The translations under genes and the position numbers were made by a program. Below, in pieces: positions 8,635-18,050 of a stretch of DNA of 64,000 bases; position 1 is the stretch's first letter; each line of letters starts with the position of its first letter. Below the pieces are notes generated by a model. It searched no databases. It was not told the origin of the DNA and saw only the letters and a list, made by a program, of their open reading frames with translations. The stretch is from Zymomonas mobilis subsp. pomaceae ATCC 29192 (GTDB lineage: Bacteria; Pseudomonadota; Alphaproteobacteria; Sphingomonadales; Sphingomonadaceae), in NCBI RefSeq assembly GCF_000218875.1, contig NC_015709.1, positions 1,364,001 to 1,428,000 on the forward strand. The letters are read 5' to 3'.

Positions 8635-9566
8635 GCTTGGGTAAAAAAAATCGTCCCCGTAAAGGGGGCCTTGGTCGCGGCCTTTCCGCTTTATTAGGCG
8701 AAATCGCTGACGAAAATTCAGGTGAAATCAATAATAATGAGGCCAGTACTCAAAATTCAGGCATGGTTCGCTATTTGCCGGTTGCCTCTATTTTTCCGCA
8801 TCCCGATCAACCCCGCCGAATATTTGATGAAGCCGCCCTCAATGAATTGACAGAATCCATTACCGAACGCGGGGTGCTGCAACCGATTGTCGTCCGCCCC
8901 CATGGCAGCGGATGGCAAATTGTGGCGGGCGAACGCCGCTGGCGGGCAGCTCAACGGGCAAGGCTACATGACGTTCCGGTTATCGTGCGTGATTTTGACG
9001 AATCCGAAACCTTAGAAATCGCCTTGATTGAAAATATTCAGCGCGCAGAACTGAATGCCCTTGAAGAAGCCAAGGCCTATCAAAGACTGATGGATCAATT
9101 CGGCCACAGCGCCGAAATCCTAGCGAAATTGGTTAAAAAATCGCGCAGTCATGTCACGAACCTGCTGCGCTTATTGGATTTACCGGAAACGGTACAGGAT
9201 GCGCTTATAAACCGTCAATTGACGATGGGACATGCACGCGCCCTCATCACTGTGCCAGACCCGCAAAAACTGGCTGATAAAGTGATCGAGCGAGGCCTTT
9301 CGGTGCGAGACACTGAAAAGCTGGTACAACAGATTAAAAATGGTCAACAGCCCAAGGAAAAACCAAGTAAAGCGAAAAGAGGGCAAACGCTGGCAAGCGA
9401 TGGTGACGACGCCGATATTTTAGCGTTGCAGCAATTACTGACCGAAACCCTCGGCCTTCCGGTCACAATTGCCTATAGCGAAGAAGGCGGTACGATCAGC
9501 CTAGATTATAATTCGCTAGAACAGCTTGATTTTCTGTTTCAGCGTTTATCAGGCGAAAATTTTTAA
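8631..9566 (+). CDS. parB: Chromosome-partitioning protein ParB
   Basis: ParB is the parS-binding CTP-dependent clamp of the chromosome partition system. The 311-residue protein has a basic N-terminus with GLGRGLSALLGE (the ParA-contact region in the family), the CTPase domain with the GERRWRAAQRA box, a helix-turn-helix DNA-binding region (KKSRSHVTNLLRLL) and a C-terminal dimerisation segment (SLDYNSLEQLDFLFQRL). Its ATG overlaps the parA stop. Two parS-like sites lie 1.4 and 3.4 kb upstream in the same operon region. Confidence 0.97.
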   Translation: MSLGKKNRPRKGGLGRGLSALLGEIADENSGEINNNEASTQNSGMVRYLPVASIFPHPDQPRRIFDEAALNELTESITERGVLQPIVVRPHGSGWQIVAGERRWRAAQRARLHDVPVIVRDFDESETLEIALIENIQRAELNALEEAKAYQRLMDQFGHSAEILAKLVKKSRSHVTNLLRLLDLPETVQDALINRQLTMGHARALITVPDPQKLADKVIERGLSVRDTEKLVQQIKNGQQPKEKPSKAKRGQTLASDGDDADILALQQLLTETLGLPVTIAYSEEGGTISLDYNSLEQLDFLFQRLSGENF

Positions 9567-9584
9567 CGCGCGCCACCTGTTTTA

Positions 9585-11039
9585 TTAAGCGGTTTTTTCT
9601 TTTGGCTGTAAAGGCTTCTTTCGCAACAGATTCCCCGCCATAGGGCTCAGTTTAACGGTATCGATCAACGCTAAGCAAGAAATCAGGGTCACAATAAAAA
9701 GCGCGATCCGAAAGGGCAAATCCGGCTCATTGCCCAGATGGAACCAATTCACCAATCCATGACTAAAGCGTAAGGAAATCGCGCCGACGGTTACGCCTAA
9801 ACCCAAAGAAATCTGAATAAGCGTACTGAATAAAGTATTGGCTGTACTCATAAGTTTTTTGGGCACTTCAGAATAAGCCAGTGTAATCAGCGAAGTAAAC
9901 TGTAACGATCGTAAGATACCACTAGCGAATAAGACGATAATAATCATCCATTGCGAATGGGGGGATAAAAAGACACTCGCTAGAATAGTTAAACTGCAAA
10001 GCACATTATTCCATATCAAAATACGACGAAAACCAAATCTCTGGATAAAAAAGGTAGTGAACGGCTTCATCAAGAGGTTACCCGCAAAAATAGCGGCTAA
10101 CAAAGCCCCTGAAAGAAATGGGCTAAAGCCAAAGCCAATTTGAAACATCAAAGGCAATAAAAACGGCGTCGCACTAACCGTAATACGGAAAATGCTGCCG
10201 CCTAGAATGCTGACCGAAAAACTCTGGATTTTCAGAGTTTCAAGATTAATCATTGGATAGGCTGTACGGCCTAAATGACGATAACCGGCTATTAAAAGGC
10301 CAATGCCTGCTACAACCAACAACCCGATAAAGGAAAAATGGGGATCAGGTTGTGCCGCCATTTCAATCGCCGCCATCAGAAAGAACAAAGCAAAGCTTGT
10401 TAGCAGGAAGCCCGGCCAATCAAAGGGCGGGGCATCTGCTTCGCTAGATTTTGGGGCGAGCAGCAAGGCGGCCACAATCGCTATCAATCCCAAGGGCAGA
10501 TTAAGATAAAAAATCCAGCGCCATGAGGCATGGGTGACAATGAGCCCTCCTAAGGCTGGACCTAACAAAGGGGCCGCTAACGCTGGCCAAATCAAGGTAG
10601 CCATCGTTTTAATTAATTTTTCTTTGGGCAGATTGCGCAAGACAGCCAGCCTTCCGACTGGAATCATCATCGCCCCGCCAATACCCTGCATAATCCGCAG
10701 TAAAACGAATTCGACTAATCCGTTGGACAGACCACACAGACCGGAACCTAGCGTAAAAATTGCAATGGCAAGGGTGAATACACGCCTTATCCCAAAACGA
10801 TCCGCAATCCAGCCGCTGACCGGAATAAAAATGCCCAAAGTCATTAAATAAGCGGATACCCCGATATTTAAATCAATAGGGGGGACATGAAAACTGTGAC
10901 TCATCGCTGGCAGCGCTGTCACAATAATACTGCCGTCCAGATTTTCCATGAAAGACGTGCCTGCTACCACCAAGGATAACAGTGTCAAATATTGATCAGG
11001 GGTTAAAAAACGCCTTTTTGCAGAATCCAGCGCGGTCAT
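9585..11039 (-). CDS. MFS drug exporter, DHA2 (EmrB/QacA) family
   Basis: The 484-residue inner-membrane protein has about 14 hydrophobic segments. Near the N-terminus is SFMENLDGSIIVTALPAMS, equivalent to the LDxTIVNVALP motif of 14-helix drug:H+ antiporters. ADRFGIRRVF between helices 2 and 3 is the MFS motif A. No EmrA-type adaptor gene lies beside it, so it may act alone or with an adaptor elsewhere. The substrate cannot be told from sequence. It converges with parB, with only 18 bases between the stops, and no clear terminator hairpin is seen there. Confidence 0.88.
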   Translation of the reverse strand: MTALDSAKRRFLTPDQYLTLLSLVVAGTSFMENLDGSIIVTALPAMSHSFHVPPIDLNIGVSAYLMTLGIFIPVSGWIADRFGIRRVFTLAIAIFTLGSGLCGLSNGLVEFVLLRIMQGIGGAMMIPVGRLAVLRNLPKEKLIKTMATLIWPALAAPLLGPALGGLIVTHASWRWIFYLNLPLGLIAIVAALLLAPKSSEADAPPFDWPGFLLTSFALFFLMAAIEMAAQPDPHFSFIGLLVVAGIGLLIAGYRHLGRTAYPMINLETLKIQSFSVSILGGSIFRITVSATPFLLPLMFQIGFGFSPFLSGALLAAIFAGNLLMKPFTTFFIQRFGFRRILIWNNVLCSLTILASVFLSPHSQWMIIIVLFASGILRSLQFTSLITLAYSEVPKKLMSTANTLFSTLIQISLGLGVTVGAISLRFSHGLVNWFHLGNEPDLPFRIALFIVTLISCLALIDTVKLSPMAGNLLRKKPLQPKEKTA

Positions 11040-11259
11040 GAAAAATCCGTTTTTTGTCTTAAGGCCGTGGCCTTTTATGCAGGCCTATATAGGCTGTCTA
11101 TCCAAAGGGTAACAGCCATTATAAAGTCAATTATTTTTAGTAATATATATTCATAAAATGAATATATTATTATTCTTCTCTTCTGGAAAATATTTATAAA
11201 ACACAGACTTAGACTATAATAAAATGATGGCTATCTTTTTTATAAAATTATTAAAATAG

Positions 11260-11469
11260 CTAATAAAAGCTATAAAGAGACACTCTTTTCTTTGATGCTA
11301 TTTTAAATCCAAAGCCAAATTTCAAGCAATAATTGTGCTCTCCTAGATTAATAACAAGGCTTTTTAATAAAAAACGATAAGCCATAATCCGGTAAAAAGA
11401 CGAAAACCAGATCACCCTTAACGCGAGGGAAGAAGAAAAAGGAACCCAAAAATTATAGACTGATGTCAT
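11260..11469 (-). CDS. Possible small basic protein, unknown function
   Basis: A 69-residue reading frame begins 26 bases after the stop of the secreted-protein gene on the same strand. Its ATG is preceded by a strong Shine-Dalgarno site (AAGGAG, 7 bases of spacing), the main reason to take it seriously. The product is rich in Phe, Tyr, Ser, Leu and basic residues, with no recognised domain and no clear transmembrane helix. Composition does not separate it firmly from non-coding AT-rich DNA. The rest of the 11040-11494 interval is AT-rich and shows nothing else. Confidence 0.35.
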   Translation of the reverse strand: MTSVYNFWVPFSSSLALRVIWFSSFYRIMAYRFLLKSLVINLGEHNYCLKFGFGFKIASKKRVSLYSFY

Positions 11470-11494
11470 CCTTTTTCTCCTTATTTTTTAGGCA

Positions 11495-12343
11495 TCAGTC
11501 TTTATCAGCTGAAAGGTTTTTTACAGAAAAATCAAAGATACGGCCACTTAAAGCACCGCGTGGGCCATTACTGGTAATGGCATAAAGAAACCCATATTCA
11601 CCAGAAGCAAGGCTATATTTGGGGCTGACTTTATAAACACCGGGACGAATAAGTTGCGCTTCAAAAGGAATTTGATCCTTATCCATAACGCCACTTTTGG
11701 CCCCCCCCAGATTAACACTCCCAACGCGGACTTCACGATGACCATTTTTGCTTTTCATCTTAATCAGCGTAAATTCACTAGGCGACGTAACGGTAGCCGT
11801 GGTTCCCGCATTCCAAGCACTTCCCTGATTTTGCTCATCAAAGAAGAAGTAAAATACCGGCTGATCCTCATCCGTCTGGTTTTTTGCCGTTTCATTCTGG
11901 ATGGAAGCCTTAATGCTCATCGAAGCAATGCCGCTTGTCAAAGCATAGCCCCAGGTTCCCCCCGTCTTTGATTGGTTGGTTACCGTTGGATCTATGTGCT
12001 TCATTTTGGGGGGCACAGCTTGATCATCTAACAGATAAACACCCGGCGCATGGGGCACCATCGGATCGGGGGAATCCATAGAAAGCTTTTGGGATTTCTG
12101 CTGCGCGGTTTCCAGCATGGCCGCTAAAACAGGGCTAGAAACCCCCTTTTGACGAAGGGCAATTAATTGGTTCGTGGAAAGATCAAAATCCGCATCTGAA
12201 TTCTTGATCTTGGCAATGATAGCTTCATCGCCCAAACCTGTTGCCGTCAGCGCCAAAACAGAATTATTATTCAATGTTTCTGCTAAAACGGGCGTCGATA
12301 AAGCCAAGGCTATCACTGCTACAAGACGCTTTATTTTCAACAA
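11495..12343 (-). CDS. Secreted protein of unknown function with N-terminal helical repeat-like domain
   Basis: The 282-residue protein begins with a clear signal peptide (MLKIKRLVAVIALALSTPVLA, cleavage after PVLA), so it should be exported. Residues ~25-80 (SVLALTATGLGDEAIIAKIK, then DFDLSTNQLIALRQKGVS) match a recurring short helical domain found at the start of many secreted proteins of unknown role. The rest is mostly beta-rich with two charged linkers. No catalytic motif is recognised. A periplasmic or surface location is inferred. Its upstream region is AT-rich, and a small frame with a good ribosome site follows it. Confidence 0.7.
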   Translation of the reverse strand: MLKIKRLVAVIALALSTPVLAETLNNNSVLALTATGLGDEAIIAKIKNSDADFDLSTNQLIALRQKGVSSPVLAAMLETAQQKSQKLSMDSPDPMVPHAPGVYLLDDQAVPPKMKHIDPTVTNQSKTGGTWGYALTSGIASMSIKASIQNETAKNQTDEDQPVFYFFFDEQNQGSAWNAGTTATVTSPSEFTLIKMKSKNGHREVRVGSVNLGGAKSGVMDKDQIPFEAQLIRPGVYKVSPKYSLASGEYGFLYAITSNGPRGALSGRIFDFSVKNLSADKD

Positions 12344-12495
12344 TGCCCCCTATTTCCTATAATTATACAATATCGTTAATAATAACTAAATTTATTGTCA
12401 ATTATCATGTCCTAGGGAAGGCTATTATTGAGAGTATATTTATTATTTACTTACAAACTATTGTTCTATTTAACTATAGATTGTAATGTTATAAA

Positions 12496-13563
12496 TCAAA
12501 CTTGTGATTTTTTAATATCTAATGCTAATAAAGGATTCCACATGGCACCCGTTGCACTCATAACGGCATTCGCACCCGCCTTGATATAGGCTTTGTAATG
12601 GTCTGGATGGTTGACGCCGCCTACACCAACAATCACAAAGTCAGCCCCCATCTCCTGCCTAAAATGCGCTAAACGGCTGACCATTTCTAAACCGGCCCAA
12701 CGAATGGCATCCCCACATACGCCGCCTTCTGGGCGGTTTTCTGATAAAGCAGGGTGATTATTCTTATCCACAGGGCGCGCACTCAGTGTATTAATCGTGC
12801 TAAAACCTTGAACAAGATGACCGACCTTATCCAATAATTTTTTCAAATGGACATCGTCTTTAAAATAAGCTGTTTTTAACAGCAAAGGCCGATCTGGCAC
12901 CGTCGATTTTATTTTTTCAACAATGCGATACACCGCCTCGGTATCGAAACATAAAAGATTATTGACCCCTTCATTGGGGCAACTGAGGTTGGTTTCTATA
13001 ACCGGCGCGCCGGTTTCGGCTACAAGGCGCGCGGCTAAGGCGTAATCGTCTTCGATCTTTCCTTTGCCTTGGGTGCCCTGAAAACTGCCAATCATAATCT
13101 GCTTGTTTGACGCTGCCTTGACGGCTTCTGCCATGTCAGGTTGCCATATATCGGGGCTGAAGGAAGGGACGCCGAAAGAATTGGTAATAGATAACGGCTG
13201 ACTATAATTTTTATCAGCTAATACCGTATCACAATCAGCGGTCAGATGGCCGTTTGGATGAATAGCCAATACATTCGGCAAGGGATGACAAGCCTGCGCT
13301 TGGGTTCTCACCGTTTTATAAACGCAAAGATCAAAACCAAAGCGAAAAGCCGCCTTAATATATCGACTATTGAGCAAAGGGCCTGCTGGAATACCAAAAG
13401 GTATATCAACCTCTAATCCTAAAAAATTAGGGTTTTTCTTACCTGAAATTTCAGAATATCCAGATTCTGGAATGTTTTTTTCAGCAAAAAGGCCAAAAGG
13501 TCCTTCTTTATAGTTATCTTCATAACTTAAATCTGGATCATAAAATGGAACTTCATTTTTCAT
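12496..13563 (-). CDS. Class 1-like dihydroorotate dehydrogenase family FMN protein
   Basis: The 355-residue protein belongs to the FMN-binding TIM-barrel family of dihydroorotate dehydrogenases. The motif NLSCPN at 192-197 is the class 1 version; in that class the Cys (Cys195 here) is the active-site base and the two Asn contact substrate. The N-terminus, C-terminal VGVGGVNHPDHYKAYIKAGA (phosphate-binding region) and ITNSFGVPS are consistent. It lacks an N-terminal membrane-binding extension. Proteobacteria normally use a class 2 membrane enzyme for pyrimidine synthesis, so this may be a paralogue with another substrate. No pyr genes are next to it. The reaction is therefore given as a family assignment only. 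Confidence 0.75.
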   Translation of the reverse strand: MKNEVPFYDPDLSYEDNYKEGPFGLFAEKNIPESGYSEISGKKNPNFLGLEVDIPFGIPAGPLLNSRYIKAAFRFGFDLCVYKTVRTQAQACHPLPNVLAIHPNGHLTADCDTVLADKNYSQPLSITNSFGVPSFSPDIWQPDMAEAVKAASNKQIMIGSFQGTQGKGKIEDDYALAARLVAETGAPVIETNLSCPNEGVNNLLCFDTEAVYRIVEKIKSTVPDRPLLLKTAYFKDDVHLKKLLDKVGHLVQGFSTINTLSARPVDKNNHPALSENRPEGGVCGDAIRWAGLEMVSRLAHFRQEMGADFVIVGVGGVNHPDHYKAYIKAGANAVMSATGAMWNPLLALDIKKSQV

Positions 13564-13826
13564 TTTCGGGCCTCACAGATAATATTCTGAAAAATCATAA
13601 AATGAGAATGGGTAAGCATAAAAAAACCGAACTGGTCGCAGTCCGGCGCAAGGTCTATTCTTTTGATACAAGCCGCATCGACTGCTATCATTTTAATGCC
13701 CCAATAGAGACGACTTTGAAGAAGAGAACCCTCTGCCAGCTCTCGCTTTTTCGCCTCTTTTCGCGCCTCAGTCTCATTCCGTAAACGACTGATAGCGATA
13801 TTAAAAGGCCTGACAACGGTTTTCAC
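13560..13826 (-). CDS. Doubtful small ORF upstream of the dihydroorotate dehydrogenase-like gene
   Basis: An 88-residue frame with a GTG start ends in an ATGA overlap with the next gene, which would suit a coupled upstream gene. The product is basic in its first half and carries no known motif. The opposite strand is also open over most of this stretch (13545-13784). No strong ribosome site precedes the GTG. The interval 13564-13942 otherwise shows no feature. It is listed only because of the exact overlap. Confidence 0.25.
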   Translation of the reverse strand: MKTVVRPFNIAISRLRNETEARKEAKKRELAEGSLLQSRLYWGIKMIAVDAACIKRIDLAPDCDQFGFFMLTHSHFMIFQNIICEARK

Positions 13827-13942
13827 GGCGATTTTGAAATGATAGCCCGCATCATGATAAAACCGGAATAGGATATTTTCTATTTTTAACTTTTATAGGG
13901 CTATTTCAAGCTCACCACAGAAAAATTGTTCGTTGGCTAGCC

Positions 13943-16279
13943 TTACGATCGACAGGCCACCGGTAAAATAGACTTTATCCATGGATGTTGATCATGCCCC
14001 GATTGAGTCGTAATAATTTGGGGAAAACCCTGCTTTTTGGGAGACCAATAAAGCGCCATTCCTCCTGTTTTTATCAACATACATGGGTCAATCTTGGCTA
14101 TTTTGGGATGACAACTTTCTGGTAAAATCTGGTCGCTGATAACCAGATCACTCGTTTCACATAGGGAAATAAGGGGGCTTTTTGCCTTTCCTCTTATCAC
14201 TAATAAGGCGTGCCGTTGGTCATCTGTTTTGACTATGCAGGGGCTTTTTTGACAAGCACTCTCGTGAAAAGGGGGGCTTTGTTGTGCCTTTTCAAAACCG
14301 AGTATAGTAGCCGCCTGATCTTGATTATACGGATTATTCTTAGCCCATATAAAACGATAAGAAAGAGGACGCGGATTTGTTTTAAAGACGATAGTTTCGC
14401 CATCGCGGTTAATCAATACATCTGGTCTAGGGGTAAAAATAACTATCATCAGCCCCAATAATAATAAGGCTATACCCCATAGCCGCCAACGACTTTTCCA
14501 AAGCCCCAACCATAACCACCCCATCATCAATAATAGGCATGTGCTCGCTTGCATCATAGGCAGCATGATGCCTGCCATCGGTAAAGCGGCTACATAGTGG
14601 GCAATTACCAATAAGAAATGAATACCATAAGCGGTTATCCACCAAAAAGGAGCGGAACAACCGATGACATCCGTTGCCAAGGCTGCGGCTTCTGCCGGTA
14701 TGATGATGAAGGTTGTCAGGGGAATGGCAAGGATATTGGCAATTGCTCCATAAAGGCCAGATTGGTGAAAATGATAAATCGTAATAGGCGCAACTACGGC
14801 TTCAACAACAGCCCCACTTAATAAAATTTCACCCGCTATCAGGGCTATTTTTTTTAACCAACCGACTTCGTAATGCTCGAATAATCTTTTAACCTCGGGT
14901 GCTTCTGCAAAGGCAATAACGGTGGTAACCGCCGCAAAGCTTAATTGAAAACTAGGGGATAAAACACTTTCAGGGCGAAAAATCATAATAATCATGGCGG
15001 CGGCCGCGACTAAACGTAACGAAAACGCCCTTCTGCCAAGGGCAATTCCCCATAAAATAAGGGCTGCCGTCAACATGGAACGTACGGTGGGAATCTCACA
15101 TCCGGCAATAAAGGTATAAATTAATCCTATGAAGGCGCCGTTGATGGCAGCTATCAACCGTAAAGGATAATGTAAGGCCAGATAAGGGAACAGCGCTAAC
15201 AAGCGAATAGAAATAAAGATTACCGCGCCGATAACGACTGCAATATGCATACCGCCCACTGATAACAGATGAGTCAGCCCTGCTTTTCGCATCGCTATAT
15301 TGTCGCTATCGCTGATAGATCCGACATCATTGGTCACAAAGGCCGCGGCAATCGGGCCAGATTCTGCGCCTGTTTTTTGAATAATATGGCGGGTTAATTG
15401 TTGGTGGATTGCCGCCATTTTTAGAAAAAAAGAAGACGGATCAGCTGTCTTTACAAGGCGGGGTTGCTCTAAAGCATGGCCTGTCGCCACAATATTTTGA
15501 AAATAGGCCACTTCAGCATAATCATATCCCGAAGGCAAGGATGCCGGCATCGGGCGTTCTAATTTGGCCTTTACGCTTATAAAGGCTCCTGCTTCCAATC
15601 CAGCTCCATTATAACGGTCGCTAACTGATAATCGTATTAATAAAGGATGGGCTGGTTTCTGAATACGTGATTTTTTACTGTCTGTTTCTAATTTTTCATC
15701 GCCTAATTCTAAATTATCCTTATCCTGTTGCTTATCCTGTTGCTCAAAATTTTCGAATGCGGTGTCTGACTTTCGATGAGTTTTCCTGTGATTTTGACAG
15801 TGATTTTCTATTTCATCGCGATCTACCGCCATCAACAATCGTAATCGGTTTCTTGCCGGTTGTTGTTGGCTTTGTTGGATTTGTCCGTAAATCACGCAAA
15901 CGCCCCAATTTAGGGGACTCTCCCGTGGGACATCATAGGCGCGAAACCCGATATTTATGAGACCCCCTATAGCCGCTATTGCTGCTATCATAAGCGCGTT
16001 GGCAACTCTCGCTTTTTCCCTAAAAGGCAGCATCGCGAGGATCAAAGCACCCAATAAGCATCCGCTTGCCAACCAGCCATCAAGAGAGGGTATCGTAAAC
16101 CACAAAAGGATGCCTGCACCAAAAGCAATGGGCAGCCATAACGCGATTTGATCCCGTTCTTTTTCTAATTGTTCTTCTAACCAATTTAAGGGTGCACGCA
16201 CAAAAACAGCATATCCCTCGGCATCTTTTTTGATTTTCCATTTTTCAAAATCGGAAAACAGATGCCTAAAAAAATTCAT
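13943..16279 (-). CDS. comEC: ComEC/Rec2-family DNA uptake channel protein
   Basis: The 778-residue polytopic protein is of the ComEC/Rec2 family, which passes single-stranded DNA across the inner membrane during transformation. It shows N-terminal helices, a DUF4131-like extracytoplasmic domain, and the central competence domain starting at LLSVGGMHIAVVIG, the family's signature (S/GGxH). The C-terminal part lacks the HxHxDH metallo-beta-lactamase motif, so that domain is absent or degenerate. A highly charged insertion (about residues 150-215, with a repeated QQDK) interrupts the N-terminal domain. No other competence gene is adjacent. It is divergent from gltX. Confidence 0.88.
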   Translation of the reverse strand: MNFFRHLFSDFEKWKIKKDAEGYAVFVRAPLNWLEEQLEKERDQIALWLPIAFGAGILLWFTIPSLDGWLASGCLLGALILAMLPFREKARVANALMIAAIAAIGGLINIGFRAYDVPRESPLNWGVCVIYGQIQQSQQQPARNRLRLLMAVDRDEIENHCQNHRKTHRKSDTAFENFEQQDKQQDKDNLELGDEKLETDSKKSRIQKPAHPLLIRLSVSDRYNGAGLEAGAFISVKAKLERPMPASLPSGYDYAEVAYFQNIVATGHALEQPRLVKTADPSSFFLKMAAIHQQLTRHIIQKTGAESGPIAAAFVTNDVGSISDSDNIAMRKAGLTHLLSVGGMHIAVVIGAVIFISIRLLALFPYLALHYPLRLIAAINGAFIGLIYTFIAGCEIPTVRSMLTAALILWGIALGRRAFSLRLVAAAAMIIMIFRPESVLSPSFQLSFAAVTTVIAFAEAPEVKRLFEHYEVGWLKKIALIAGEILLSGAVVEAVVAPITIYHFHQSGLYGAIANILAIPLTTFIIIPAEAAALATDVIGCSAPFWWITAYGIHFLLVIAHYVAALPMAGIMLPMMQASTCLLLMMGWLWLGLWKSRWRLWGIALLLLGLMIVIFTPRPDVLINRDGETIVFKTNPRPLSYRFIWAKNNPYNQDQAATILGFEKAQQSPPFHESACQKSPCIVKTDDQRHALLVIRGKAKSPLISLCETSDLVISDQILPESCHPKIAKIDPCMLIKTGGMALYWSPKKQGFPQIITTQSGHDQHPWIKSILPVACRS

Positions 16280-16454
16280 TGCTTTTGATATCCACCGTCA
16301 AAATGCCTATAGGAACGCATTATGTGAAAAGAAAGATTGATGCCGATATTGCCGTTAATGCTCTAAATGCTTTAGGCACAATCGATATTTAAACTTTCTT
16401 CTTTTATTAGACCCGCTATTCAAAAGCTGATTTTTCAGTTCAGGAGTAAGGCGC

Positions 16455-17900
16455 ATGAGCGCAAGCCCAGCCAAGAACCCGTCCTTTGTTACCCGCTTTG
16501 CACCGTCCCCAACCGGCTTTCTACATATCGGTGGCGCTCGGACTGCCCTTTTTAACTGGCTCTTTGCGCGTCACAATGGCGGCCAGTTTCAGCTAAGAAT
16601 TGAAGATACTGATCGCGTTCGTTCCACCAAAGAAGCCATTGACGCTATTATCGACGGAATGCGCTGGCTTGGCCTCGATTGGGATGGTGAAATTACCTAT
16701 CAATTCGAGCGTGCGGCGCGTCATGCAGAAGTCGCACAGGCTTTGTTAGCCGCCGGTAAAGCCTATAAGTGCTTTGCGACCGCAGAAGAACTGGAGGCGA
16801 TGCGCGCCGAACAGCGGGCCAAAAAGCAGCCACAACGCTATGATGGCCGCTGGCGTGACCGAGACCCATCCGAAGCACCCGCAGGAACGCCTTATGTCGT
16901 GCGTTTGAAAGCCGAGCAGGAAGGCGAAACAACCTTGCATGATTTGGTGCAAGGCACGGTGACGGTTAAAAATGCCGAACTCGACGACATGGTCCTTTTA
17001 CGTTCAGACGGCACGCCTACTTATATGTTAGCGGTTGTGGTTGATGACCATGATATGGGGGTCAATCACGTCATCCGTGGTGATGATCATCTTAATAATA
17101 CTTTCCGGCAATTGGGTATTATTCGAGCTATGAACTGGGATGCGCCTAAATATGCGCATATTCCGCTGATTCATGGTCCCGATGGTGCCAAGCTTTCCAA
17201 ACGTCATGGCGCTTTAGGGGTAGAAGCCTATCGAGATGATTTCGGTTATCTTCCAGAAGCCATTGATAATTATCTGCTCCGATTAGGCTGGGGGCATGGT
17301 GATGATGAAATAATCAGCCGCGAACAGGCCATTGAATGGTTTGATCTTAGTGCCGTTGGCCGTTCGCCTTCCCGTTTTGACTTTAAAAAACTGGAAAATA
17401 TCAACGGTCATTATATCCGCGAGGCGGATGATAAGCGTTTAACGGAGCTGGTTATCCCTCGGGTCGAAAAATCTATTGGCCATGCACTTTCAGCAGATCA
17501 AAAAGCTCTGATTTTACAGGCAATGCCTTTCTTAAAACCGCGCGCCAAAAATCTGAACGAATTGGCCGAAGGCACGCTCTTTTTGTTTGAACAGCGTCCT
17601 TTAACACTGGAAGAAAAGGCAGCCAAACAACTGGCTAGTACCAGTGGCAGTTTATTAGCGATCTTACGTAAAAATTTGGGTGATCTGAAAGATTGGGATG
17701 TAGAGAGTCTGGAAAAGGCTTTGCATGAAGTTGCTGAACAGGCTGATCTTAAAATGGGTAAAGTGGCCCAGCCTTTGCGGGCGGCTTTGACAGGAAGAAC
17801 GGTTTCTCCGGGCATCTTCGATGTTATGAGCTTATTAGGGCGCGAGGAAAGCCTTGCCCGTCTGGATGATCAACTTTCTTTATCACCAGCGCATAGTTAA
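16455..17900 (+). CDS. gltX: Glutamyl-tRNA synthetase
   Basis: This class I aminoacyl-tRNA synthetase charges tRNA with glutamate. The 481-residue protein begins with [20 protein letters not shown], containing the HIGH-type motif (HIGG, 24-27), and has the KMSKS-type loop KLSKRHG. The GoH-like RGDDHLNNT and the C-terminal all-helical anticodon-binding domain are present. Alphaproteobacteria often carry two GltX paralogues, one of which also charges tRNA-Gln before amidation; sequence alone does not tell which this is. A good ribosome site (AGGAG) precedes the ATG. An inverted repeat follows the stop. Confidence 0.96.
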   Translation: MSASPAKNPSFVTRFAPSPTGFLHIGGARTALFNWLFARHNGGQFQLRIEDTDRVRSTKEAIDAIIDGMRWLGLDWDGEITYQFERAARHAEVAQALLAAGKAYKCFATAEELEAMRAEQRAKKQPQRYDGRWRDRDPSEAPAGTPYVVRLKAEQEGETTLHDLVQGTVTVKNAELDDMVLLRSDGTPTYMLAVVVDDHDMGVNHVIRGDDHLNNTFRQLGIIRAMNWDAPKYAHIPLIHGPDGAKLSKRHGALGVEAYRDDFGYLPEAIDNYLLRLGWGHGDDEIISREQAIEWFDLSAVGRSPSRFDFKKLENINGHYIREADDKRLTELVIPRVEKSIGHALSADQKALILQAMPFLKPRAKNLNELAEGTLFLFEQRPLTLEEKAAKQLASTSGSLLAILRKNLGDLKDWDVESLEKALHEVAEQADLKMGKVAQPLRAALTGRTVSPGIFDVMSLLGREESLARLDDQLSLSPAHS

Positions 17901-17919
17901 AAAATGCACCCATAGAGGG

Positions 17920-17958
17920 GTAATCTCTTCCTGTAATAATTTAACAGGAGGAGATTGC
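17920..17958 (+). terminator. Inverted repeat downstream of gltX, probable terminator or attenuator
   Basis: A 15-base-pair stem (GTAATCTCTTCCTGT against ACAGGAGGAGATTGC, with three G-U pairs) encloses a 9-base loop just after gltX and about 90 bases before gltA. The run of T after it is short, so termination may be partial. It could instead protect the gltX 3' end. Confidence 0.5.
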
Positions 17959-18050
17959 TTTGACGGTATTTAGTAAATCTGTTTCTCTGGTTCTGTTTTT
18001 GAAGTTAATCAGAAGAAGGAAAGAGGAATAGAGAACAGGATAAATTAAGT

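Noticed and set aside
12764-12772. DnaA-box-like TTATCCACA; another at about 58267 and near matches at 14632 and 28690
   Set aside because: They are single, scattered and inside genes. No cluster or AT-rich unwinding element suggests an origin.
13545-13784. Plus-strand 79-codon frame opposite the doubtful minus-strand small ORF
   Set aside because: No ribosome site or known motif, and it overlaps the start of the dihydroorotate dehydrogenase-like gene.
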